NCBI GenBank assembly: GCA_016212795.1
Contig: JACRDT010000042.1
Coordinates: 62,001 to 126,000, forward strand
DNA: 64,000 nt
Origin: Elusimicrobiota bacterium
Lineage (GTDB): Bacteria > Elusimicrobiota > Elusimicrobia > UBA1565 > UBA9628
Direction: 5' to 3'
A program made the translations under genes and the position numbers. The notes beneath the pieces are model-generated. The model did not search any database, was not told where the DNA came from, and worked only from the letters and a program-made list of their open reading frames with translations. This document shows, in pieces, positions 33,146 to 40,823 of this stretch; position 1 is the stretch's first letter; each line of letters starts with the position of its first letter.

Positions 33146-34465
33146 TCAGTACGACTTGAAAACCTCCAGGAACGTCTGGACCCCGTGCTCGAAGCCGAAG
33201 AGCACGCCGCAGGTCGCCAGGATCACCCCTGCGAAGATGGCCAGCATCACGAACGCCTTGCCCGTGTCCTGCCCGCGCAGCGTGCCGACCAGGACCGGGT
33301 CCCGCGAGAGGTACGCCCCGGCGGCGTAGAGCTCCTCGCCGATGAGGGTGTAGTCGCAGGTGATGAAGAAGAAGGGCAGCTGGTGCTCGGCGTCCGATCC
33401 GGCGATCTGGATGGCGCCGACGGAGGCTCCCACCTCGGTCAGGAGGAGGGACTCGGCGTAGTAGTACCCCATGTAGAAGCAGGCGGCCGGCTTCTCGCGC
33501 ACCATCATGCCGTTGACCGCGGCCGTGTAGGCGAACTGGTCCTCGGTGATGAAGAAGTTGATGTCCTCGCGGTAGGCGTCGGGCCGGCCGGCCTCGGAGT
33601 AGGCCTGCTTGGTGATCTCCTGGCAGACGGCCATGGTCATGGCGTAGGTGTGGGGGACCTTGAGCTGGGTGTCGTACTGGGCGATCCTCTTGGCGATCTC
33701 GCCCAGGATGAGGCTGGAGGCGATGGTCGAGATGCTGTCGATGTCGAGGCGGCCCGTGAGGAAGTAGATGGGCCGGCCCATCTCCGTGGCGCGGCCGATG
33801 GCGTCCTCGACCGCGTCCAGGCCGGGGATGCGCCGCATGAAGAGGTCCTTCTTGCGGGCGTTGGAGATGAACCAGAGCACGATGCAGCAGAAGAGGAGGG
33901 TGAAGACGAAGTTGTTGAGCTTGGGCAGGGAGAACCAGTCGCTCGTGGCCAGGGCGCTGACCGCCGGGCTGGCCGCTTCGGACGTCCCGTCGGACGCGAC
34001 GACCTTGGCGTAGATGACCGAGCCCCGGAGGCGCTTCTTGCCGACCTCGTCATCGACGCCGAAGGCGGTCTCGAGGTTCAGGGCGACCGCGTGCCGGTCC
34101 TTCGTCTTCTTCCAGGCCCAGAAGGGGAGGTCGATGTCGGCGCGGTACTTGGTGTCCGAGGGGAAGACCGCCCCCTGGGCCCAGGGGCCGTCCCGGCTGA
34201 TCGAGGACAGATGGACCGTGTACTTCACGGCCGGGGCGTCGTAGGGCATCGCCTTCCAGGAGATCAGGACCTCCGAACCCGCGTCGTAGGGCATGTCGTC
34301 GGCGGCGAGGCCCTGGACCGCGGAGAGGGCGGAGGCGGCCGGGGCCGGCTTGGCGGCGGCTGTGGGAGCCGCCTTGCCGGCCGGTTTGGCGGCGGCCGCG
34401 CGGGCCGCCGGCGGCGCCAGGAGCAGCGCCGCCATGGTGATCGAGAAGAGTGTCGAGGCTTTCAT
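33146..34465 (-). CDS. DUF6754-type membrane protein with Ig/Fn3-like exported domain
   Basis: The 439-residue protein has a signal peptide, an Ala/Pro-rich spacer and an Ig- or fibronectin-III-like domain (VLISWKAMPYDAPAVKYTVH). A transmembrane helix (NFVFTLLFCCIVLWFI) follows. A cytoplasmic domain then contains MGRPIYFLTGRLDIDSIST, ITEDQFAYTAAVNGMM, GAIQIAGSDAEHQLPFFFIT and GEELYAAGAYLSRDP, and a last helix ends the protein. From memory of the family, the cytoplasmic part corresponds to DUF6754. Its role is not established. The protein would physically link the periplasm to the cytoplasmic MutL-like ATPase encoded upstream. Confidence 0.75.
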   Translation of the reverse strand: MKASTLFSITMAALLLAPPAARAAAAKPAGKAAPTAAAKPAPAASALSAVQGLAADDMPYDAGSEVLISWKAMPYDAPAVKYTVHLSSISRDGPWAQGAVFPSDTKYRADIDLPFWAWKKTKDRHAVALNLETAFGVDDEVGKKRLRGSVIYAKVVASDGTSEAASPAVSALATSDWFSLPKLNNFVFTLLFCCIVLWFISNARKKDLFMRRIPGLDAVEDAIGRATEMGRPIYFLTGRLDIDSISTIASSLILGEIAKRIAQYDTQLKVPHTYAMTMAVCQEITKQAYSEAGRPDAYREDINFFITEDQFAYTAAVNGMMVREKPAACFYMGYYYAESLLLTEVGASVGAIQIAGSDAEHQLPFFFITCDYTLIGEELYAAGAYLSRDPVLVGTLRGQDTGKAFVMLAIFAGVILATCGVLFGFEHGVQTFLEVFKSY

Positions 34466-34483
34466 TGGTACCGTCCTTGGACG

Positions 34484-35602
34484 CTATCTCTCCAGCAGCT
34501 CCACGTTGGCCCGCGGGACGACGATCCTCTCGCCCGTCCCGAGGGAGACCTCCATGATGCGCACCTTGCTCTCGGTGGCGATCTTGGTGAGCTCCGACGG
34601 GAGCGCCGAGACCTTGCCGATCACCCCGAAGTGGGGCTCCCGGATGACCCGGACCGGGTCGCCCACCTGGATGGCGCCGCGCTCCGTGGCGTCGGAGGCC
34701 TTGCCCTCCAGGACGCCGGGCACGATGATCTCGGGCCGGAGCACGCCGGCTCGGATCTGGGTCGCGCCCGAGATGGAGGCCTGGTGGCCCTGGCGCCTCT
34801 TGAGGAGGTCGAAGGTGTGCTCCGCCATGGTGATGGAGCCGAACCCCTCGGTCACGATGAGGGTGAACCCGATGGTCTCCTGGCCCGTGACGGCCACGCC
34901 GATGTCGTAGCCGAGGAGCTGGCGGAGGTCCTTGTCGTTGATGCCGCCCACGACGATGCCGCTGGCGCCCACGGCCTTGGCCTTCTGCAGGGTCTCCCAG
35001 GAGGCGTGGGCCCCGCCGACCACGACCTGGCCCCTGACGGACTCGGTGAGGAGTTCCGGCAGGAGCTCCTGGCCGGGGCTCTCCACCACCACGGTGATCG
35101 GGCCGTGGGCCTCGCCGCCCACCCCGAAGATGCCCTGGATGAAGCTGCCCTCCGACTCGACCACCACGCCCGAGCCGCGCATGACCTCGACGACCCTGCC
35201 GTCGATGTAGGCCGAGAGCTTGAGGAGCCGCGGAGGCTCCCGCAGCATGACCTGGCCCGTGATGTCGGAGATGGACTCGACCGACCCGGTCACCGGCGAG
35301 GGGATGGTCGTCTGCATGAACTTGAACCAGGGCTCGTTCTGGGCCAGGACGTCGTTGGCGAAGACCTCCTCGCCCTCCTTCTTGAGCATGTGCCGGCGGG
35401 TCTCGTCCGGCGGGATGCCCAGCCGGTTGGCCACGTTGACGAGGTGCACCTTGCCGGGGAGCTTCGTCTGGGCCACGATGTCGCGGGCCGAGACCCGGTC
35501 GCCTTCCTTGACCAGGACCTCGCCCGGGATGGGCAGCAGCCTCCTGCGGCGCAGCCGGATGGAGGGCACGACCTTGAGGCCGGGAGTGTAGGCGTGGGCC
35601 AT
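34484..35602 (-). CDS. soluble protein with hammerhead and KOW-like domains, MutL cluster
   Basis: The 372-residue cytoplasmic protein begins with a biotinyl/lipoyl-hammerhead-like stretch (IPGEVLVKEGDRVSARDIVA and IPSPVTGSVESISDITGQV). The middle contains VVVGGAHASWETLQKAKAV and GASGIVVGGINDKDLRQLLG. The C-terminus has a KOW-like fold (VGDPVRVIREPHFGVIGKVS to VVPRANVELLE). No lipoylatable or biotinylatable lysine motif is visible. The start at ATG 35602 has a GGAGGGAGC Shine-Dalgarno that lies in the 3' arm of a perfect hairpin (35607-35631). The 129-base gap to the MutL gene holds a palindromic element. Confidence 0.72.
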   Translation of the reverse strand: MAHAYTPGLKVVPSIRLRRRRLLPIPGEVLVKEGDRVSARDIVAQTKLPGKVHLVNVANRLGIPPDETRRHMLKKEGEEVFANDVLAQNEPWFKFMQTTIPSPVTGSVESISDITGQVMLREPPRLLKLSAYIDGRVVEVMRGSGVVVESEGSFIQGIFGVGGEAHGPITVVVESPGQELLPELLTESVRGQVVVGGAHASWETLQKAKAVGASGIVVGGINDKDLRQLLGYDIGVAVTGQETIGFTLIVTEGFGSITMAEHTFDLLKRRQGHQASISGATQIRAGVLRPEIIVPGVLEGKASDATERGAIQVGDPVRVIREPHFGVIGKVSALPSELTKIATESKVRIMEVSLGTGERIVVPRANVELLER

Positions 35603-35606
35603 ATCA

Positions 35607-35631
35607 GCTCCCTCCCCCACGGGGAGGGAGC
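35607..35631 (-). promoter_or_regulatory. hairpin sequestering the ribosome-binding site of the gene at 35602
   Basis: An 11-base perfect stem with a 3-base loop (arms GCTCCCTCCCC and GGGGAGGGAGC) ends 4 bases before the ATG. Read on the minus strand, the 3' arm is the purine-rich Shine-Dalgarno itself. Folding would block ribosome access, which could set the ratio of this protein to the MutL-like ATPase made from the same transcript. Confidence 0.6.
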
Positions 35632-35646
35632 TTCTGTTCGGTGGGG

Positions 35647-35729
35647 CAATCACTCGCCCCCCCCAAGGGGGGGCGAGTAGCAGTGGAGGATCTTGTAGCG
35701 AGGGGGCAGAACCGTTTCATGAAGTCTTC
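35647..35729. repeat. GC-rich palindromic element, copy B
   Basis: AATCACTCGCC... forms a 12-base stem with loop CAA at 35652-35678, followed by AGCAGTGGAGGATCTTGTAG, GAGGGGGCAGA and CCGTTTCAT. The same order of blocks is found in copy C. The element lies between two genes of the MutL operon. Confidence 0.75.
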
Positions 35730-35731
35730 CT

Positions 35732-37534
35732 TCATAGCAACTCCGTCGGATACATATCCACCGTCCTCGCCCAGCGCTCGAGGTCGGCGCGGCGCTTGGC
35801 GGTGTCGGGCGAGAGCCGCAGGGGCCTGCCCCTGGCGTCGAAGATGATGCCGGCCACCCCGCCGGTCACCGGCGCCGAGAACTCGTTGCCGGGCCCGGCC
35901 CCGAAATCAAGTCCCTTTTGAGGGCGAAGCAGGACCTTTGCTTCGCCTTCAAGAGGCAGGAGTTGGACGTCGCCGCAGTTGACGCTGCCTTCCTTCTTGC
36001 TTCCATCCGGAAGAAGGAGGATGTAATCAAACGCCTTCTTCCCTTCTTTCCCTTCTCCGCTCGGAGCGATGCACGCTCCGAGCGGCACCAGGCAGTCGTG
36101 GTAGAAGACGTCGAGGGCGGCCTTCTCGTGGACGCCGGCCAGCACGCCCAGGTGCGGGGCCATGAAGATGGAGTCGACCAGCATCATGGTGACGCCCACG
36201 GGCTCGTAGGCGTCCATCATCAGCATCATGGACTGGACCCGCCGCGGGGAGTGCGCCAGGATGCCGCCGCTGCCCAGGATGTAGTTGAGGGACATCATGT
36301 CGATGAGGCTCTCGCCCGTGGAGGACTGCTCGAAGGCCTCCGAGATGGTCCGCTCCTGGTGGACGCCCTTGAGGCCCACGGCCAGGGCCTTGTGCTGGAT
36401 GAAGGCCAGGCGCAGGGCCTCCCGGGCGACCGCGTGCTCGATGTGGAGGTCCTGCAGGGTCTGGGGGACCGTGGTCGGCCGGATCATCTTGTTCTTGAGG
36501 CGGTTGCGCAGGTCCTGCTCCTCGATGTCGAAGGACAGCCACCGGTAGATGTTCTCCGTCCCGGCCTCGGCCAGGACGTTCGAGACCGAGTAGCTCATGC
36601 CCAGGTTGGCGCTGACCGTCCGGTTGAAGACGCCCTGGAACACGGAGAAGACGTCGGTGGTCGCGCCCCCGATGTCGACCGCCAGGGCGTTGGCGTTCTT
36701 GGCGCGGGCGAACTTCTCGAGCATCGACCCCACGGCGGCCGGGGTCGGCATGATGGGCGCGTGCGTCATCTGCATGAGCCTGGGGTAGCCCGGGGCCTGG
36801 GCCATCACGTGCTCGAGGAAGATGTCGTGGATGTTGTGCCGGGCGGGCATCAGGTTCTCGCGGTCGAGGGTGGGGCGCAGGTTGTCGGCGATGTAGAGGG
36901 CGGTTTTGGCCTCGAGGATCTCCTTGATCTTGTCCCGGGCGTCCTTGTTGCCGGCGTAGATGAGGGGCAGCCGGTAGGACTGGCCCAGGCGCGGCCTAGG
37001 GTCCGCGGCCGAGATGTACTGGGCGAGCTCGACGACGTGGGAGACCGTGCCGCCGTCCGTGCCGCCGGAGAGCAGGATCATGTCGGGCCGGAGCTGCCGG
37101 ATGCGCTCGATCTTCTCGTGGTCCATGCGGCCGTCGTTGGACGCCAGGACGTCCATGACGATGGCGCCCGCGCCCAGGGCGCAGCGCTGGGCGGACTCCC
37201 CGGTCATGGTCTTGACCGCGCCCGCCACCATCATCTGCAGGCCGCCGCCGGCGGAGCTCGTCGAGACGTAGATGTCGACGCCGATGTCCCCCTTGGCGGG
37301 GGTCAGGATCTTCGAGCCCTCGAGGATCTTGCGGCCGGAGAGCTCCTCGACCTCGGTGATGGCGTTGAGGACCCCGCAGGTCACGTCCTCGAACGGGGCC
37401 TCGACCGTGGTCGGGGCCTCGCCGCGGAAGGTCTGCCGGTAGACGTCGCCCTGCTTCTCGATGAGGATGGCCTTGGTGGTGGTGCTGCCGCAGTCGGTCG
37501 CCAGGATGACGTTAAGATCGGGGGGCGTGCTCAT
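35732..37534 (-). CDS. mutL: glutamate mutase L (MutL)-type ASKHA ATPase
   Basis: The 600-residue protein matches the MutL family found beside coenzyme-B12-dependent glutamate mutase. It is an ASKHA (actin/Hsp70-like) ATPase with phosphate-1 motif ILATDCGSTTTKAILIEK, phosphate-2 motif NALAVDIGGATTDVFSVF and adenosine-region glycine runs (LSGGTDGGTV, GSGGILAHSPRR). MutL is thought to act as a chaperone or reactivase. It has no relation to mismatch-repair MutL. No mutase subunit (MutS/MutE) lies in the window; instead the gene heads a set of membrane proteins. Its start overlaps the 106-residue upstream gene by 23 bases. Confidence 0.88.
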   Translation of the reverse strand: MSTPPDLNVILATDCGSTTTKAILIEKQGDVYRQTFRGEAPTTVEAPFEDVTCGVLNAITEVEELSGRKILEGSKILTPAKGDIGVDIYVSTSSAGGGLQMMVAGAVKTMTGESAQRCALGAGAIVMDVLASNDGRMDHEKIERIRQLRPDMILLSGGTDGGTVSHVVELAQYISAADPRPRLGQSYRLPLIYAGNKDARDKIKEILEAKTALYIADNLRPTLDRENLMPARHNIHDIFLEHVMAQAPGYPRLMQMTHAPIMPTPAAVGSMLEKFARAKNANALAVDIGGATTDVFSVFQGVFNRTVSANLGMSYSVSNVLAEAGTENIYRWLSFDIEEQDLRNRLKNKMIRPTTVPQTLQDLHIEHAVAREALRLAFIQHKALAVGLKGVHQERTISEAFEQSSTGESLIDMMSLNYILGSGGILAHSPRRVQSMMLMMDAYEPVGVTMMLVDSIFMAPHLGVLAGVHEKAALDVFYHDCLVPLGACIAPSGEGKEGKKAFDYILLLPDGSKKEGSVNCGDVQLLPLEGEAKVLLRPQKGLDFGAGPGNEFSAPVTGGVAGIIFDARGRPLRLSPDTAKRRADLERWARTVDMYPTELL

Positions 37535-37832
37535 GGATCTCCAGTTTCTCGATCAGGCGCTCGGCGGCCTGGCGCTTCTCGAGAAGGTCGGCCAGGCGCT
37601 CGAGGGCGGATTGGGGGACGACGAGGGAGAAGATGGGGTCGAGGAACCGCGCGGCCTGCCCGGCCACGAACTGGAGCGGCTTGCTGGACTCGAGGAAGAG
37701 GATGGCGGGCCGCTCGAGGCCGCGCCGGACGAGCTGCTCGGCGATGGCGTCGAGCCAGCGGAGCTCGTCCGCGGTGAGAGGCTCGCGCGAGTCCACGGCG
37801 AACGCGTTGGACCAGAATCCCGGGGCTGCCAT
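37512..37832 (-). CDS. small helical protein heading the MutL cluster
   Basis: The 106-residue protein is of no family I recognise. It is mostly helical, with LTADELRWLDAIAEQLVRRG near the N-terminus and a leucine-rich amphipathic helix (ALERLADLLEKRQAAERLIE) at the C-terminus, which could form a coiled coil. There is no signal peptide or membrane helix. It overlaps the mutL start, is the first gene of the unit, and has a TATACT 8 bases before its ATG. A role as a cytoplasmic partner of the MutL-like ATPase is an inference from position. Confidence 0.6.
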   Translation of the reverse strand: MAAPGFWSNAFAVDSREPLTADELRWLDAIAEQLVRRGLERPAILFLESSKPLQFVAGQAARFLDPIFSLVVPQSALERLADLLEKRQAAERLIEKLEIHEHAPRS

Positions 37833-37840
37833 CAGGTGCA

Positions 37841-37846
37841 AGTATA
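37841..37846 (-). promoter_or_regulatory. -10 element of the MutL cluster
   Basis: TATACT on the minus strand lies 8 bases before the ATG at 37832. The palindromic element copy C begins 9 bases upstream, so any -35 would fall inside its stem. A plus-strand TATAAT overlaps at 37848-37853 but has no gene directly after it. Confidence 0.5.
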
Positions 37847-37850
37847 CTAT

Positions 37851-37996
37851 AATCACTGGCCCCCCCTACGGGGGGGCCAGTAGTGGGGGGGGCAGATGCC
37901 GTTTCATCAGGGAGTTCCTTAAATAAAACAGAATATGCCCCCCCGCTACTCGCCCCCCCGTGGGGGGGGCGAGTGATTGGGGGGCCAGTGATTAAG
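37851..37996. repeat. GC-rich palindromic element, copy C: two units in inverted orientation
   Basis: Unit one (37851-37896) has an ACTGG-C7 stem with loop TAC at 37855-37881, then AGTAGTGGGGGGGGCAGA. Unit two (about 37936-37974) is the reverse complement type, ending GCGAGTGATT. Between them lie CCGTTTCAT and AATAAAACAGAATA. The reverse complement of the latter reappears in copy D. The two units make a large inverted repeat between the divergent mutL cluster and the MFS gene, and the MFS start codon lies in its edge. Confidence 0.75.
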
Positions 37997-39280
37997 GGCT
38001 CCGTCCGCAGGAGCCTCGACGCTTCGGTCAAGGACGGCGTGGCTTGGTCCGTGATGTCCGGCTTCGTGGACGGCTACACCGTGCCGTTCGCCATGGCCCT
38101 CCAGGCCGGGAGCATGGAGATCGGCATCCTGCGCTCGCTGGGGCCGCTCCTGAGCTCCCTGGGCCAGCTCAAGACGGCGGACCTCGTCAACTCCCTCCGG
38201 AGCCGCAAGAAGTTCCTGTCGATGACGGTGCAGGCCCAGGTCGTGTCGCTGGCGCTCGCCGCGGCGTGCGTCTTCCTGCCGCGGGCCGCGGCGCTCCCGC
38301 TCCTCATCGCCGCCGGCGTCATCTACACGGTCAGCGGCACCCTGGCGGGCCCGCCCTGGGCCAGCATGATGGGGGAGTACCTCCCCTCGTCGACCAGGGG
38401 AATCTACTTCGGCTGGCGCAACAGGATCGTGGGCATCACGGTCACGGTCTTCGCGGCGGTGGCCGGCGGCATCCTCGCGTGGTTCGGCACGGGGGTGCTG
38501 ACGGGCTTCCTGGTCCTCTTCGGGAGCGCGACGGCGCTGAGGGTCGTGTCGTGGCGCTACGTGATGCGGATGTACGAGCCCCCCTACCGGGAGGCGGTTT
38601 CGGAGCATTTCACCTTCACCCAGTTCGTCTCGCAGCTCGGGCACAGCAACTTCGCGGCCTTCACTTTCTGCTGCGCCTTCTACACCTTCGCGGTGAGCAT
38701 CAGCGGGCCGTTCTTCGCCGTGTACCTTCTCGACGCCCTCCACTACGACTACCTCCGGTACATGGCGGTCACGACCGCCAGCCCGCTGACGATGTACCTC
38801 ACGATGAGGTACTGGGGAGGCTGGGCGGACGCCATCGGCGGCGCCCGGGTCGTGAAGATGTCCATGGTGATGATCCCCATCATCCCCCTGCTGTGGGCTT
38901 TGAGCCCGGACTACCGGTTCCTGGCGTGCGTCGAGCTCTACTCCGGGTTCGCGTGGGCGGCCTACCTGATGGGGGTCAACAACTTCATCTATGACGCGGT
39001 GACCCAGGCCAAGAGGACGCGCGCCATGGCGTATTTCAGCGCCGTGACCGGCCTGGGCCAGGCCGTGGCCCCCCTGATCGGGGGCTATCTCTACCCGCGC
39101 ATGCCCGCCGTCGGCGGCCACAGCTTCGTCTGCCTGCTCCTCATCACGGCGTCGTTGCGCGTCGTGGCGGGCATCGCTTTCATCCGGTACGTCAAGGAAG
39201 TCAAGCCGTCCGAGGCCGTGCAGCCCAAGGACGCCCTCCAGAGGATCATCGGGCAGAGGTTCTTCGGGCTGGGCGCGTAG
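37988..39280 (+). CDS. major facilitator superfamily transporter
   Basis: The 430-residue integral membrane protein has twelve predicted helices and MFS-like loops (SLRSRKKFLSMTVQAQ between early helices; MGEYLPSSTRGIYFGWRNR in the central region). Substrate cannot be inferred. GTG at 37988 (VIKGSVRRSLDAS...) is taken as start because sequence upstream is the palindromic element rather than coding. A G-run just before it may act as ribosome-binding site. It lies between repeat copies C and D and reads toward pyruvate kinase. Confidence 0.78.
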   Translation: MIKGSVRRSLDASVKDGVAWSVMSGFVDGYTVPFAMALQAGSMEIGILRSLGPLLSSLGQLKTADLVNSLRSRKKFLSMTVQAQVVSLALAAACVFLPRAAALPLLIAAGVIYTVSGTLAGPPWASMMGEYLPSSTRGIYFGWRNRIVGITVTVFAAVAGGILAWFGTGVLTGFLVLFGSATALRVVSWRYVMRMYEPPYREAVSEHFTFTQFVSQLGHSNFAAFTFCCAFYTFAVSISGPFFAVYLLDALHYDYLRYMAVTTASPLTMYLTMRYWGGWADAIGGARVVKMSMVMIPIIPLLWALSPDYRFLACVELYSGFAWAAYLMGVNNFIYDAVTQAKRTRAMAYFSAVTGLGQAVAPLIGGYLYPRMPAVGGHSFVCLLLITASLRVVAGIAFIRYVKEVKPSEAVQPKDALQRIIGQRFFGLGA

Positions 39281-39282
39281 CA

Positions 39283-39362
39283 ATCACTCGCCCCCCCCCG
39301 CATAGGAGGATCGTGTACGGGGGGGCGAGTAGTGGGGGGGTATATTCTGTTTTATTAGGAGG
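39283..39362. repeat. GC-rich palindromic element, copy D, carrying the pyk ribosome-binding site
   Basis: The arms ACTCG-C7 (39286 on) and G7-CGAGT (to 39330) enclose a larger loop that includes CATAGGAGGATCGTG. AGTAGTGGGGGGG follows, then TATATTCTGTTTTATTAGGA. The TATTCTGTTTTATT block is the reverse complement of a block in copy C. The terminal TTAGGAGG is the Shine-Dalgarno of pyruvate kinase, so the repeat has become part of that gene's leader. Confidence 0.72.
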
Positions 39363-39367
39363 ATGCT

Positions 39368-40795
39368 ATGATGACCGAGATCCGCAGAACCAAGATCGTC
39401 GCGACGGTCGGGCCCGCCGTCGAGGGCGCGGCGCGCCTGGAGCGGCTCATCCGGGCGGGCGCTGATTGCCTCCGCTTCAATTTCTCCCACGGGACGGCCG
39501 AGGGGCACGTCCGGGCCATGGCCGAGGCGAGGGCCGCCGCCCGCAGGGCCGGGCGGCGGGTGGCGCTCCTCGGGGACCTCTGCGGTCCCAAGATCCGGTC
39601 GGGCCCCGCTCCCGCGGGCGGCGTCATGCTCAAGACGGGCTCCCGGGTGGAGGTCGTGCCCGGCTCGATCGAGAGCGCGCCCGGGCGCATCGGCGTGACC
39701 TACGGCCGCCTGGCCCGCGAGGCCCGGCCGGGGCAGAGGATCCTCCTGGCGGACGGCCGCATGGAGCTGCGCGTCGTGGCGGTGCGGGCCGACCGCCTGA
39801 TCACCCGGGTCGTCCGTGGCGGCATGCTGGAATCGCGCAAGGGCGTCAACCTGCCGGACGCCGACCTTTCGGTGCCGGCCCTCACCGCCAAGGACAAGAG
39901 CGACCTCCGGGCCATGGCCAAAGCCGGGCCGGACTACGTGGCCTTGAGCTTCGTGCGCACGGCCCGGGACCTGCGCGCCTGCCGCCGGGCCATGGACGCC
40001 GTGGGCCTGAGGGAAGCCGGCCTGATCGCCAAGCTCGAGAAGCCCGAGGCTCTCGACAACCTGGAGGCCATCGTCGAGGCCTGCGACGGGATCATGGTGG
40101 CCCGCGGCGACCTCGGCGTCGAGATGCCCGCCGAGCGGGTCCCGGCCGCCCAGATCGCGATGGCGACCGCCGCCGCCCGGCACGACCGCCTGTGCATCGT
40201 GGCGACCGAGATGTTCGAGTCCATGATCGAGAGCCCCAGGCCCACCCGCGCCGAGGTCTCTGACGTGGCGTGCGCGGTCCGGGACTGCGCCGACGCGGTC
40301 ATGCTCTCGGCCGAGACGAGCAAGGGGCGCTACCCGTTCGAGGCGGTCAGGGCCATGGCCCGGGTCCTCGTGGCCGCGGAATCCTCCCAGGCCCAGGCCG
40401 GGCGCCTGCGCGAGGCGCCCAGCCGCGAGACGCGCGGCGGCGTGGTGGACGCCCTGGCCCTGGCGGCCGGCCTGGTCGGCGAGGCGGTGGGCGAGACGGT
40501 GCTGGCCGCGGCGACCGAGTCGGGCGCGACCGCGCGCTACCTGTCGAAGTCCAGGCCCGCCGCGCCCATCCTGGGCCTGAGCCCCAAGGAAGAGACCCTC
40601 AGGCGCATGGCGCTCTACTGGGGGGTTCTGCCGGTGCGCATCCCGAGGTTCCGAAAGCACGAGGACCTGCTCGAGGAGGCCGGACGCTGCGCCCGGCGCT
40701 TGGGCGCCAAGCCCGGCTGGCACGTCGTCATCCTCTCGGGCACGCCCCTGGGCCAAAGCGGCCGGACCAACACCCTGCATCTAAGGAGGATCTGA
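39368..40795 (+). CDS. pyk: pyruvate kinase
   Basis: The 475-residue enzyme makes ATP and pyruvate from phosphoenolpyruvate and ADP, the last step of glycolysis. Visible family motifs are TKIVATVGPA at the N-terminus, LRFNFSHG, LGDLCGPKIR, the catalytic LIAKLEKPEALDNLE, the metal-site ARGDLGVEMP and the signature IVATEMFESMIESPRPTRAE, followed by SDVA...ADAVMLSAETSKGRYP. The Gln of the usual MATQMLESM is Glu here, a conservative difference. An AGGAGG Shine-Dalgarno at 39356-39361 supports the start. The last 72 bases are duplicated at 43596-43667. Confidence 0.96.
   Translation: MMTEIRRTKIVATVGPAVEGAARLERLIRAGADCLRFNFSHGTAEGHVRAMAEARAAARRAGRRVALLGDLCGPKIRSGPAPAGGVMLKTGSRVEVVPGSIESAPGRIGVTYGRLAREARPGQRILLADGRMELRVVAVRADRLITRVVRGGMLESRKGVNLPDADLSVPALTAKDKSDLRAMAKAGPDYVALSFVRTARDLRACRRAMDAVGLREAGLIAKLEKPEALDNLEAIVEACDGIMVARGDLGVEMPAERVPAAQIAMATAAARHDRLCIVATEMFESMIESPRPTRAEVSDVACAVRDCADAVMLSAETSKGRYPFEAVRAMARVLVAAESSQAQAGRLREAPSRETRGGVVDALALAAGLVGEAVGETVLAAATESGATARYLSKSRPAAPILGLSPKEETLRRMALYWGVLPVRIPRFRKHEDLLEEAGRCARRLGAKPGWHVVILSGTPLGQSGRTNTLHLRRI
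40724..40795 (+). repeat. pyk 3'-terminal 72-bp repeat, parental copy
   Basis: The final 72 bases of pyk, including the stop codon and an internal AAGGAGG, are identical to 43596-43667. Both copies are followed by a similar CT-CCGGCC segment and then by the 3' end of an oppositely oriented gene. Confidence 0.85.
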
Positions 40796-40823
40796 GGCTG
40801 CCGGCCTCTGAAGGTCGCGTCGT

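Noticed and set aside
35732..37534. DNA mismatch-repair MutL
   Set aside because: The glycine-rich ASKHA motifs and length match glutamate mutase L, not the GHKL ATPase of mismatch repair; the shared symbol is a coincidence.
37851..39362. CRISPR array from the repeated palindromes
   Set aside because: The units are irregularly spaced, in both orientations, flank genes, and have no regular unique spacers; no cas genes are present.
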